Shown here: one piece after another, positions 54,011 to 62,886 of the stretch | Numbering within the stretch: the stretch's first letter is position 1 | How the letters are laid out: each line of letters starts with the position of its first letter | Assembly: GCF_963682185.1 (NCBI RefSeq) | Contig: NZ_OY821667.1 | Coordinates: 3,423,501-3,487,500 of the forward strand | Direction of reading: 5' to 3' | DNA: 64,000 nucleotides | DNA from: an uncultured Cohaesibacter sp. | GTDB lineage: Bacteria; Pseudomonadota; Alphaproteobacteria; Rhizobiales; Cohaesibacteraceae | Translations under genes and position numbers: made by a program | The notes under the pieces: generated by a model | The model's input: the letters and a program-made list of their open reading frames with translations, nothing else | Databases searched by the model: none | What the model was told of the DNA's origin: nothing

Positions 54011-55183
54011 TCATTGTTCCGCAGGTTTGAGTTGATGATGAGCAACAGTAAATCTGGATGCCACGGATTTGAAGAAGTAGACTAGATAACACATGGCAGC
54101 GACCACTATGGTATAGGACAAGCCCTCAGCCCCAACTATATCCATGCTCGTTCCGATAATGCAAAGGCCAATCGTGCCGCCAATCGCGTCCATAAGCGTG
54201 TAGGTCATGTTGGCAGACATCTGGTCTTCCTTACGGAATTGCTCGCCAATGATGTTGAGCCCCAGTGCATAGATCCCTCCCATGCATCCGCCCCAAAGAT
54301 AGAGCAGTCCCAAAGCGACAAGCAAATGGGAATAGATCGCCAAGGATAGAAATGAAGCACAGAAGACCGAGGTGCAGACACAGATGAAAACAAGACGATA
54401 GTGGCTGTAAAAGGCAGAGAGCGTACTAACGACCATTCCCAGAGTAACACTGCCCAGCATGAACATTGTGAGCAGCAGCGCTGCGTCTTCAGCTTTCAAA
54501 CCATTCTTGATGCCATAAATCGTAAGGAAAGATGGCAAACCAAAAAAGCAGAAGCCGCCAACCACGGTAGAAAGCAGAATGAGTTTGGCATGCTTGAAAA
54601 CAAAGCCAATGCGCGCCTTCTTGTCGGAATGGAAAGACGGGCGACTTTTTACAACCGTCAACATGATTGCCAAAACGAGCAAGGAAATCGAGCTGCTGAG
54701 AATGAATGGCAGGCGGCTATGCATGTCGGTAAAGCGTAAAAGGATCGGCGCCAAAGCGACTCCCAAAGACAGGGCTGAGGAAAAGAGCCCCATAATCAAT
54801 CCCTTGAGCTTGCCGGCAGAGACCATATTGAGCCATGTCTGGACCACCACGAGCAATGCATTGGTGGTCAAGCCATAGAGGAACATGCCCAGAATCCAGC
54901 CGATGATCATGTCATTATTGGATAGGAAATAGACCACAGCACAGCGAACGAAAGAACAAATGATAATGGTGTTAATGACACCAAGCTTTTTGACGATCAG
55001 AGAAATCCGGCTTGAGAAGACGATCAATGCGAGAATGTCGCATGACATCACAAAGCCAATCAGTGCATTGGTCACGCCCTGAGACTGAAGTGCGAGAGGA
55101 AAGGTAATATAGTTGATCCCGGAAGAGAGCTGAATGCCGAACGTAGCCAACACCAGGATGAAGGGTGTAATTTGCTTCATCAT
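54011..55183 (-). CDS. MFS transporter of the GABA/ion channel operon
   Basis: 390 residues with 12 predicted helices and a major facilitator layout (central cytoplasmic loop at SRPSFHSDKKARIGFVFKHAK). Substrate cannot be named from sequence. It overlaps the sensor gene by 4 bases (ATGA), so it is translated with it as the last gene of the operon glutamate decarboxylase - ion channel - sensor - transporter. A role as exporter or importer of GABA, glutamate or a related amine is an inference from context only. Confidence 0.85.
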   Translation of the reverse strand: MMKQITPFILVLATFGIQLSSGINYITFPLALQSQGVTNALIGFVMSCDILALIVFSSRISLIVKKLGVINTIIICSFVRCAVVYFLSNNDMIIGWILGMFLYGLTTNALLVVVQTWLNMVSAGKLKGLIMGLFSSALSLGVALAPILLRFTDMHSRLPFILSSSISLLVLAIMLTVVKSRPSFHSDKKARIGFVFKHAKLILLSTVVGGFCFFGLPSFLTIYGIKNGLKAEDAALLLTMFMLGSVTLGMVVSTLSAFYSHYRLVFICVCTSVFCASFLSLAIYSHLLVALGLLYLWGGCMGGIYALGLNIIGEQFRKEDQMSANMTYTLMDAIGGTIGLCIIGTSMDIVGAEGLSYTIVVAAMCYLVYFFKSVASRFTVAHHQLKPAEQ

Positions 55184-56532
55184 GCAGCCTCACGGGTTGT
55201 GTCTTCTTGATATTTGTTGATTGGCAATTCCAGATACAGGCTCGATTTTTCGCCTTCATTGAGCCAACCGGCTGTGCCTCCCATGGCCTTCGCTGTGGCG
55301 ATGGCGCTGAAGAAACGCAACTCTTGTTCGCTGTAGTCTTCTGCTCTGGAAAGATCAGGCTTAAGGCTCTCACCAAGTGCACTGGTTTCCAATTTGCCAT
55401 TTGACCCAGCAAAGTCAAAAGACAGAATTAGACTATCGACCCTTTCTTCAACCAACTTGATGTCAAGCTCCACTGCGCCCTGTTCTACCATTGACCGGAT
55501 GTGATCAACCAAAGCCGTGATCATGTCTTTGAGAGCATTTTTGTCTCCTGACACGACATTGGGAATGTCGCCCTCTGTCGAAATCTTAAACGAAACAGCG
55601 TTAGCTGACTGCGCTTTCAAATCCGCAACGAATTCTTCAAAAGCAAAATTTTGAGGATTAAAGGATTTCTGGACGCTGCGTCTTAAATACCGTAGCCAAC
55701 TCTGGGCCATGCTTTCCGCATTGTTGCCACCGGCCCCGGATTTTCCTGTAAGATACTCAAGCAGATGAATGAAGCTTTGCTTCACTGCGTCCAGCTGACC
55801 CTTCCGCTTGGCCTTTTCCGAGCGCAAGTCTTCATTCTGATGGCTAAGAAAGGCCGTGTGTTTTCTCGACAACCAAGTGAGCAAACCAATGATCAGGCCA
55901 ATAAAGACCACAATGAAAGCCGTCTTTTCAAAGGCCTGTCTGATTGGATGAATGCGTTTATAAAAATCGTCGAGCTGCAGATCCATACCGAGCACTCCGA
56001 CAAAATCGCCTTTTGCATCGTAAAATGGCGCATAGGCGCTAATAAAGGTTCCCCATTTGTCAGTGTAGGGATCTGAAACAACCTTCTTTTGAAACTTGAG
56101 CGCTTCGATCAGTTCCGGCGCCGCATCGTCATATCGCTCCATCAATGCAGGAGGTTCATCGGGCTGCCCGTCACCATCATTGTCATTCTGTGGGCTCGGA
56201 TTGAGAATGAAGAAGACATCATCACCTATCAGAATGTTGGTGTAGATATAGCGAACGTTGGTCGCAGCCTGACGGATTTGTTCCAGAGGAGTAATGGCCG
56301 ACAGATAGTCAGGATCATCGCGTGCAGTGGACTGGTCAAATGTTTTGTGCAGGTCGCCATCAATCGTAGTAGCCGCAGCTGAAACATTGGAAAGAAGGCC
56401 GATCTTGATCTCCTTTTCCAACACGTCAACAGACTTGCTGTAAATCAGAAAAGCCAGAAAGCAGATCAGGGAAACCACAAGACAGGAGAGAATAGCGGCT
56501 TCAAGTTTCGGATGAGGCTTAAGGATTTCCAT
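55180..56532 (-). CDS. Membrane PDC/Cache sensor with decayed histidine-kinase ATPase domain
   Basis: 450 residues. Helix 1 at about 12-32 and helix 2 at about 203-222 flank a periplasmic PDC/dCache sensor (residues 35-200) with the family phrase YTDKWGTFISAYAPFYDAKG and VGVLGMDLQLDDF. In it, NDNDGDGQPDE (116-126) looks like a DxDxDG calcium-binding loop. The cytoplasmic part (250-436) ends in a HATPase-like fold (ATAKAMGGTAGWLNEGEKSSLYLELPI), but no phosphorylatable histidine in an H-box, no N-box asparagine and no DxGxG are visible. It is therefore probably a pseudokinase or signalling scaffold. Start ATG 56532; it lies 23 bases after the ion channel gene. Confidence 0.8.
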   Translation of the reverse strand: MEILKPHPKLEAAILSCLVVSLICFLAFLIYSKSVDVLEKEIKIGLLSNVSAAATTIDGDLHKTFDQSTARDDPDYLSAITPLEQIRQAATNVRYIYTNILIGDDVFFILNPSPQNDNDGDGQPDEPPALMERYDDAAPELIEALKFQKKVVSDPYTDKWGTFISAYAPFYDAKGDFVGVLGMDLQLDDFYKRIHPIRQAFEKTAFIVVFIGLIIGLLTWLSRKHTAFLSHQNEDLRSEKAKRKGQLDAVKQSFIHLLEYLTGKSGAGGNNAESMAQSWLRYLRRSVQKSFNPQNFAFEEFVADLKAQSANAVSFKISTEGDIPNVVSGDKNALKDMITALVDHIRSMVEQGAVELDIKLVEERVDSLILSFDFAGSNGKLETSALGESLKPDLSRAEDYSEQELRFFSAIATAKAMGGTAGWLNEGEKSSLYLELPINKYQEDTTREAA

Positions 56533-56555
56533 TCGTTAGTCTCGCTCTTGGCTTT

Positions 56556-57626
56556 CTATAAATTGAAAATTCGGATTTCAAACAAGATGATGCAGACGAT
56601 GCAGACCGGATAGAGAAGGCGCGAGCCTCGCATCAGCTTGGCCTTGTCAAATGTTTCTGATTTGCGCTCCAGCAGCTCTGCTGCGACGATGACAACCATG
56701 CTTGCAAAAATGCTCAGATAGCCCAGTATCGTAAGCATTCCCATGAAGGTCGTATAAGGCAGACGCGGCAGGAGGCTGGTCGCCTGAAAGGTAAAAGCGA
56801 CAACCGTTAGCATCAGCGTGAATGCGATGGAGATGTTGGTCAGAAAATCGTCCACCCAGAAGACGCACCATGAAGAGGTGATAATCAGGATTAGCGGCAG
56901 CATGAAATTCCAAACATAGTAGTCGCATTTACGCTCAAGCTTGAATTGCAGATTGTAGCGGGAGAATTCTGTCTTGCTGCCGTCTTCGCTGAGATGGGAA
57001 TAGTCTTGATCGCTGATGAAAACTTGTTTGTCGACAATGTTCCATTCTGCCAGCATCTCCATACCGACCAGTTCTGGGTAGACTTTTGGATGTACAAATT
57101 CGAATTGTTTCTTGTCGTAGGAAAAGGATTCAAGCTGGACGGTCAATGTTTGGCTGTCGAAAGGAAATTTACGAAAGTCCATCGGGGTTGAGAAGGTAGC
57201 CTGAAAGCGTTCGTTGTAAAGAACCCCGCCATCTTCGCTTAGCGAGACCTGCCTGTTGGCAATGGTCCGGCTCCCAACTACGTTGATAAACTCGATCGCC
57301 GGAATGCGAAGGCCGTTGGAGATCAAAGCGTCAATGGCACCATTCTCGTAAACATCCGGGCTCAATTCACCCTTTTCAATGCGGTCATGTAGACGGACGT
57401 CTTTCCAGGAGCTGACAAGATACCCGTCGATTACATAGGTCTCATTCAGCTCGTTGAGTTCGTAGATCTTGTTGATGTTGATCGCGATGCTTGCTTTTGT
57501 TGTTTCCGGCTTGCTATCTGAAGACGCAGGCGGTTCTGCGTAACCACTTGCTGAAAGCACACAAAAAAGCATGAAATAAAAAATTCCTGCAATCAGCTTT
57601 TTGTAAGTGGCCGTCCACTGAGCCAT
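56556..57626 (-). CDS. Pentameric ligand-gated ion channel, ELIC type
   Basis: 356 residues from ATG 57626, giving a signal peptide (residues 1-30, to SASGYA). A TTG earlier lacks a ribosome site. The extracellular beta-sandwich has the Pro-loop FPFD (154-157) in place of the eukaryotic Cys-loop, plus NINKIYELNELNETYVIDGYLVSSW. M1 is about 236-257, M2 260-282, M3 293-318, M4 333-353. M2 reads SIAFTLMLTVVAFTF, nearly the ELIC pore: Thr270 (6'), Leu273 (9'), Ala277 (13'), Phe280 (16'). ELIC ligand-site equivalents kept: Glu112, Glu166 and Phe168 (loop B), Tyr209 and Phe221 (loop C). It follows a glutamate decarboxylase, whose product GABA opens ELIC. It should form a cation channel in the inner membrane. 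Confidence 0.95.
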   Translation of the reverse strand: MAQWTATYKKLIAGIFYFMLFCVLSASGYAEPPASSDSKPETTKASIAININKIYELNELNETYVIDGYLVSSWKDVRLHDRIEKGELSPDVYENGAIDALISNGLRIPAIEFINVVGSRTIANRQVSLSEDGGVLYNERFQATFSTPMDFRKFPFDSQTLTVQLESFSYDKKQFEFVHPKVYPELVGMEMLAEWNIVDKQVFISDQDYSHLSEDGSKTEFSRYNLQFKLERKCDYYVWNFMLPLILIITSSWCVFWVDDFLTNISIAFTLMLTVVAFTFQATSLLPRLPYTTFMGMLTILGYLSIFASMVVIVAAELLERKSETFDKAKLMRGSRLLYPVCIVCIILFEIRIFNL

Positions 57627-57652
57627 AGCCCTGTTTTCCTCTATCGGATATC

Positions 57653-58948
57653 TCAAACTGCCTGTTTAAATGCGGGAATGCTTCCTGTCCGCACACTCAG
57701 AATTTCCCTGATGTCTTCAAGCAAAGCATCCAGTCTGGCGCGGCTCATGTCTTCCCGGATCACGATCCTCATCACCTTGCGATTGATGTTCTGCGGCATT
57801 GCATAAAAGGGCAGCATCCAACCCTTTTTTCTGAGATCGCTGGTCAAGACTTCCTCCCTCAGAGGGCAGTCCGGCTTGAGGCTAAAAGCAATAACTGGCA
57901 AAGAAAGCGTACTGATGATGTCAAAGCATCCTGTTGCCTCAAGGCTCGCGGCAACATGACGCGTATTTTTCAAGCAGCGCTCAATAATGGCGCTATATCC
58001 GGCCCGACCATAGTGCAGAAAATTGAAATATTGCGCCACGACCAGTGATGATGAACGAGAAAAGGAAATCGAATAGGACTGAGTATTACCGGTAAGGTAG
58101 CTCGCAGTCATGTTCATCGCATCGGGAACCATGGACTTGTCCCGCAGGATAAGCCAGCCAAGACCTGGATAAACCAGCCCGAATTTATGTCCTGAAAGAT
58201 TGATCGAACGCACAAGAGGTAAAGCAAAATCCCAAACCGGTTTGTCGGGATCGTTAATAAATGGCAGGATAAAGCCTCCGATGGCGCCATCGACGTGAAT
58301 GCCGACATTCCAGCCGTTACGTTCGTTCAACTCGGTGAGAGCATCATTGAGCTTTTCTACCGGATCGCAAAAACCAGAGAAGGTTGAGCCCATGACGGCA
58401 ACCACGCAAATTGTGTTTTCATCCACGAGATCAACAACCGTTTGCAACGGATAGCAATTGATGTCGTCAAAACTTGCCTCCCGGACTTCAACGCCGAGAT
58501 AAAGTGCAAATTTACGCCAGACCAAATGTGTGTTCTTGCCGAGAATGATATTGGGGGTACGATGCAACTGGCCGCTGGATGCATTTGATTGCCAGAGCCA
58601 TTTGTGCATCAGCATCGCGATGGCACAAGCTTCGGACGACCCGGAGGTTGAGCAACCGGCAGCCTCTTGTGCATTTGTCGATCCCAGAAGGTCTGCAATA
58701 GTTTGAACGAGCCTTTTATGCAGATGCGTCGTTTCACCATATTCATTTTGATTGGCGAGATTTTTACCAAGATGGTCGTAAATCAAGCGGTCGGCTTCGG
58801 GCTGCATGTGAATGGCAGTGAAGCTGCCCAGATCCTGATGAGGGTCTCCGTCTCCTTCTAGCTCACGAGATATCTGCTCATAAGCTTTTGCCGGAGCCAT
58901 TCCGAAATCGCACAGACAACTAGTGAATTCTTTTTCCATTTGCATCAT
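57653..58948 (-). CDS. gad: Glutamate decarboxylase-like PLP enzyme
   Basis: 431 residues from ATG 58948; starts at 58978 or 58939 are alternatives. It converts L-glutamate to GABA and carbon dioxide, consuming a proton. The PLP lysine is Lys255 in SGHKFGLVYPGLGW, the cofactor aspartate is Asp220 in HVDGAIGGF, and GSSEACAIAM (103-112) binds phosphate. The order GSSEA, HVDGA, SGHKFG matches GadB of E. coli, but the C-terminus ends FKQAV and lacks the penultimate histidine that closes the E. coli active site at neutral pH. The N-terminal activating helix is shorter. First gene of the channel operon; its stop lies 27 bases from the channel start. Confidence 0.88.
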   Translation of the reverse strand: MMQMEKEFTSCLCDFGMAPAKAYEQISRELEGDGDPHQDLGSFTAIHMQPEADRLIYDHLGKNLANQNEYGETTHLHKRLVQTIADLLGSTNAQEAAGCSTSGSSEACAIAMLMHKWLWQSNASSGQLHRTPNIILGKNTHLVWRKFALYLGVEVREASFDDINCYPLQTVVDLVDENTICVVAVMGSTFSGFCDPVEKLNDALTELNERNGWNVGIHVDGAIGGFILPFINDPDKPVWDFALPLVRSINLSGHKFGLVYPGLGWLILRDKSMVPDAMNMTASYLTGNTQSYSISFSRSSSLVVAQYFNFLHYGRAGYSAIIERCLKNTRHVAASLEATGCFDIISTLSLPVIAFSLKPDCPLREEVLTSDLRKKGWMLPFYAMPQNINRKVMRIVIREDMSRARLDALLEDIREILSVRTGSIPAFKQAV

Positions 58949-59618
58949 CCATCTTTCGACATTCCTTGCCGGTCGCATGCGGTTTGGGCGCGATAGGTAA
59001 GTCAAAATGTCGATAGTACTCGGTACACTACACAATGCATTTCAGTCTTCGCAGCTCATGGAAAAACATACGCCCGGAAGCAGTTCATCGAAAGAAATGC
59101 GTATAAATTGATTTTAGACATGGAAAGCTAAAATTTCGTTACATTCCAATAGAGTACCTCGAAAACGAAGTTTCTATTCCCGATTATGCCGTCCGTAACT
59201 AGGACCTGTTGCCCACGATAAAGCTCCGTTTTCCGCCGGAACATGTTGTTATTATCAGGATATATTTGGGGATCTGCAGAGTATCCGCTTTTGCCAACCG
59301 CATCAGAAATCTCACCGCTGCGGGGGATGAGCGAAACCGCCCAATTCACATGTCGTTTATCCAATGATCTCGGAATTTCGTGGAGATAGCAGGCTTAGGC
59401 GTTCGCCGCGCATTTGGCACGTACCGAAGGGCAGTTTGCTCATTCCTGCTATTCATTCAAAGCGCAGCATATTGAGTAATCAGGCGGCCCAAAAACTTTC
59501 AAAGTAGCCTTTCACAGATACGCAAGGCTTTTGTATGGCTGGACCTCTTGGGCGAAATCTGCTGTGCTGGTGAGCCTTGTCGCCTTTAGCAAAGATGAAA
59601 TGATACTTGCCTTCATGG
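58949..59618. other. Intergenic region upstream of the decarboxylase-channel operon
   Basis: 670 bases, containing the promoter of the leftward operon. Two minus-strand frames (59128-59364 and 59480-59662), both with TTG starts and no ribosome site, are not convincing genes. No clear terminator of the upstream flavin operon was found. The region may include decayed sequence. Confidence 0.45.
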
Positions 59619-60638
59619 TTAAATCCAGCAAGTGCTTCGATAATCTGACGATGTAGATTCAAACGCTGGCCCCACAGCGATCTGCTTTAGCGTTTCTCCA
59701 TCTCTGATAAGGAAAAGGGCATGGATCCCCTTGGCACGGGCTACATGCAACCCGGCCTCCGCGCCCATCACCATGAGTGCGGTTGCCCATGCGTCCGCCG
59801 TCATGCAGTGCTCGGCAATCACGCTGACCGATGCCACATTATTCTGAAGTGGACCATTGCGGCGCGGGTCCATCGTATGGCTAAAAGTGCGGTTGCCAAC
59901 CTTTACCCAGTGCCGATAATCGCCGCTGGTCGCGATGGCTGCGTCCTGCAAATGCACCATACCGAATGCTTCTCGCAGGTTATAGTCAGGTTTCTCCAAA
60001 GCAATAGACCATGGCACGTCCTTTACCTTAGGCCCGATAGCGCGCATTTCACCATCAATGCCAACAAGGCCGCTCTTGATGTCGAAAGCCTTCAACACCT
60101 CGGCCATGGCATCCACACCATAGCCCTTGGCTATGCCGCATAGGTCGAGTTTCACTTGTGCCTTTTTCAGTACCGCCTGCTGTTCAGGATCCAGCTCCAA
60201 AAGCGCGTGTGTCGGCATTCTTGTTTGGCGCAGTTGCTCACCTATGCTCTTTACATCGGGTTCCCGCGACGTGGCTCCAAACCCCCATGCGTCTACGATG
60301 GAACCAACAGCCGGATCGAACAGCCCACTTGAAGCCCGATTAATCGCAATGGCTTCTTCCAGCACCTTGAAAAGGTCTGCTGGCACTTTCGTCCAGACGC
60401 CGACTTTGGCTCTGTTCAACTGCATAAGATCCGAGTCCGGGTTCCAGGTAGACATTTGCCTGTCCACCCGATCCACTGAGGCGTACAACGCTTCTTTGAG
60501 CCCTTCAGCCGGCTGTACCTCCTCGCTCATGATAATGGCGCTATAGCGGGTGCCCATAGTTTTTCCGTTGAAGACATGCTTGTGCAACCCGGTTTGCTGG
60601 CGACCTGCTCGTTCTATATCAAAAGACATCTTCAACAT
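59619..60638 (-). CDS. apbE: FAD:protein FMN transferase
   Basis: 339 residues. It cleaves FAD and attaches FMN to Ser/Thr of exported flavoproteins. The ApbE features are visible: FNGKTMGTRYSAII at the start, DLCGIAKGYGVDAMAEVL (FAD-binding), LVGIDGEMRAIG and THTMDPR-like SHTMDPRRNGPLQN with DAWATALMVMGAE. No lipobox or export signal is seen at the chosen start (AGGA upstream), so it may act in the cytoplasm or the true N-terminus may differ. It overlaps the PepSY reductase by 20 bases. Target is likely the DUF2271 protein of the operon. Confidence 0.9.
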   Translation of the reverse strand: MLKMSFDIERAGRQQTGLHKHVFNGKTMGTRYSAIIMSEEVQPAEGLKEALYASVDRVDRQMSTWNPDSDLMQLNRAKVGVWTKVPADLFKVLEEAIAINRASSGLFDPAVGSIVDAWGFGATSREPDVKSIGEQLRQTRMPTHALLELDPEQQAVLKKAQVKLDLCGIAKGYGVDAMAEVLKAFDIKSGLVGIDGEMRAIGPKVKDVPWSIALEKPDYNLREAFGMVHLQDAAIATSGDYRHWVKVGNRTFSHTMDPRRNGPLQNNVASVSVIAEHCMTADAWATALMVMGAEAGLHVARAKGIHALFLIRDGETLKQIAVGPAFESTSSDYRSTCWI

Positions 60639-62832
60639 ACCGTCCTTCCTTTCTCAGCTCTTTCAGATCAACCCCGGTGGATTGCAGTATATCTGTCAGC
60701 GTTTCTTCAATGCCTTTGGCCATGCCGCGTCCACCGCAGACCATGATCTGGGCTCCATCTCGCACGAGCGCCGCAAGTTCTGCCGCATCCTGACGCAACC
60801 GATCCTGCACATAGAGCCGCTGCTGCGTGCGCGAGAAAGCTGCCTTCAAGGAATGCAGGAATCCGCTCGTGTGCCATTCACCCAATTCGTGACGGTAAAG
60901 GAAATCCGACTGCGGGTGACGAGCGCCGAAATAAAGGCGCATTGGTCTCTTGCGGTGATTATTTCGGATGAAGCCAACAAGAGGCGCAATACCGGCCCCT
61001 GCACCAATCAGAATAACCGGAACCCTGGAATCTTTCAGACGAAAGCCGGGATTGGCCTGAAAGGCTGCCTCGATGTGATCGCCTGGCTTGAGGCCATGCA
61101 GCTGCCCAGAGCAAAGACCGCCGGGAACATTGCGCACGCAAATTTCGACAAAGCCGTTCTTGCGGCCGGATGCAAGCGAATAATAGCGTGGAACGCTATC
61201 TCCCTCTGGCGTGATGGCGAGCAGATCTCCGGGCTCGAAAGCAGGCAGCCTTCCGCCCACCAGGCGCGACATCCATGATTTTGTTTCATTGGCCACCTCA
61301 AACCGGAATACTGAGGTCGGTGCCTGCACTTCATGCCCATAATCAGCCCTTGAAACGAGCTTCAATCTGTGGCGTTTCACATCAATCTGAACGGGCTCCA
61401 GTTCCAGAGAGATGCCAAGATTTTGAGACAAGGCGTTACTCCAACGAGCGAACTCCTGCACGGATTTACGGTTGATCGTGGCTAGTGGCATAAACTGATG
61501 CCAACCGTTCCGGGTAAAGAGTTCGCCAACCGTGAAGGCAAATTGACAGAATTGCGAGAACTGTTTGTCACCAAATCCAAGTATGGCTATGGAAACACTT
61601 TTGTCGCCCTCATAGGCATCCAGTCTCGTCATAAACTGGTTGGCAGATGCGGGCGCCTCGCCATCTCCATACGTGGCTGTGAGGACGTAGATCTGGTTCG
61701 CATTAGGGTAAGTTTTGGCCATATCATTCATTTTGGCGGTATGAACTCGCAATCCGACTCTGGACAACCCGTCGTGAAGGCTGTGCGCAAAACCCCAGGT
61801 GCTATTGCCTTCGCTTCCGACGAGAATGACCGCATCGGCATCCCTTGGTTTTGTGTTGTTGGCAATCCTTGGTTTGCTTTGTCTTTTCTTCCACCAGATA
61901 AGCGCTCCGGTTGCTCCCATGGCAGGCACGCCTAGTGAAGCAAAACCGAGCAGCAGAGCGAGCGGCGCAAGTCCGTCACCGGTATGCAGCATATAGATGA
62001 ATTCATAAATCTGTTTTGCACTGCTATTGGGCGTATAAGCCAATAGCGCACCGGTTGCCTGATCCACATATCCAGAGCCGTTGGCGGTCGTCAGCGTAAA
62101 TGCGTCACTTGCATCCCCGTTGTAGGGGAAGGTCAGGTCGCGCAATTGTGTCACCGACACATTCTGCAGCCCTTCAAGGGAGACGATGGGGGCTGGTGTT
62201 CCTCCATTGACATCAGGGAAAGCGATGTTCGAACCGGAGCCGTCCGGCGCAAGCCCGAATGTAGCGGCGGTCATATAAAGGCCCGTAATGGCACTCAGGC
62301 TTAAGCCAACAATGGCCATCCGAGCCACTTCAAGGTGCAGACGTTGGGACAGCGTTCCCCGGATCGGACCGAAGAGCTGACGCCAGCCCCCCATTCGGCG
62401 TTTGATCATAATCAGGCCAGACACACAGATGAGCAGCATGACCGCCGCCCCCAAACCGGCGGTCATGCGCCCGCCATCGCCCATAAACAGGGACCGATGC
62501 AAATCGGTGAGCCAAATCCGGGTCTGAGATGGCTGGTAGGCCCCAAGACTTTTGCCCGTGGTCGGATCGATAAGGTCTGAACCGGAATTGCCATTCTCAA
62601 AATAGTAGGCAACGATCTGCCCGGAGGCGTGGCGAACGATTTGGGATGTACCTGGATGGCTCTGTTTAACTGTGCTAGCCAGCTCCGCAACTGACAGGTT
62701 GGTAGCGGAACCTGTTGATTGGCTGGTTTGTTCCAGTACAGGATAAATGGAAAGGGCTGCCCCGCTGATGGCGATAACCAGAACAAGAGGCATGAGAAAG
62801 AGGCCGGTTATTTTATGAATAAGCTGCTGCAT
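60619..62832 (-). CDS. PepSY-flavodoxin-NADPH reductase fusion (transmembrane flavin electron carrier)
   Basis: 737 residues from ATG 62832. The N-terminal 320 residues are a PepSY-associated membrane unit with four or more helices (HKITGLFLMPLVLVIAISGAAL; DLHRSLFMGDGG; LHTGDGLAPLALLL) and histidines fit for haem. Then comes a flavodoxin domain (LVGSEGNSTWGFAHSL; TATYGDGEAPASANQF) and a CysJ/FNR-like reductase with FAD motif RYYSLASG, NADPH site GAGAGIAPLVGF and CGGRGMAKGIEETL. It should pass electrons from cytoplasmic NADPH via FAD and FMN through the membrane to the periplasm, with the DUF2271 flavoprotein as acceptor. Confidence 0.88.
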   Translation of the reverse strand: MQQLIHKITGLFLMPLVLVIAISGAALSIYPVLEQTSQSTGSATNLSVAELASTVKQSHPGTSQIVRHASGQIVAYYFENGNSGSDLIDPTTGKSLGAYQPSQTRIWLTDLHRSLFMGDGGRMTAGLGAAVMLLICVSGLIMIKRRMGGWRQLFGPIRGTLSQRLHLEVARMAIVGLSLSAITGLYMTAATFGLAPDGSGSNIAFPDVNGGTPAPIVSLEGLQNVSVTQLRDLTFPYNGDASDAFTLTTANGSGYVDQATGALLAYTPNSSAKQIYEFIYMLHTGDGLAPLALLLGFASLGVPAMGATGALIWWKKRQSKPRIANNTKPRDADAVILVGSEGNSTWGFAHSLHDGLSRVGLRVHTAKMNDMAKTYPNANQIYVLTATYGDGEAPASANQFMTRLDAYEGDKSVSIAILGFGDKQFSQFCQFAFTVGELFTRNGWHQFMPLATINRKSVQEFARWSNALSQNLGISLELEPVQIDVKRHRLKLVSRADYGHEVQAPTSVFRFEVANETKSWMSRLVGGRLPAFEPGDLLAITPEGDSVPRYYSLASGRKNGFVEICVRNVPGGLCSGQLHGLKPGDHIEAAFQANPGFRLKDSRVPVILIGAGAGIAPLVGFIRNNHRKRPMRLYFGARHPQSDFLYRHELGEWHTSGFLHSLKAAFSRTQQRLYVQDRLRQDAAELAALVRDGAQIMVCGGRGMAKGIEETLTDILQSTGVDLKELRKEGRYVEDVF

Positions 62833-62886
62833 GGCAAGAAATCTCGTTATCAATCGAGGCAATCAATCCGAATTATGAAACAGGGG

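Noticed and set aside
59128-59662. Two minus-strand frames (78 and 60 codons) upstream of the channel operon
   Set aside because: Both need TTG starts without ribosome sites and have no recognisable similarity.
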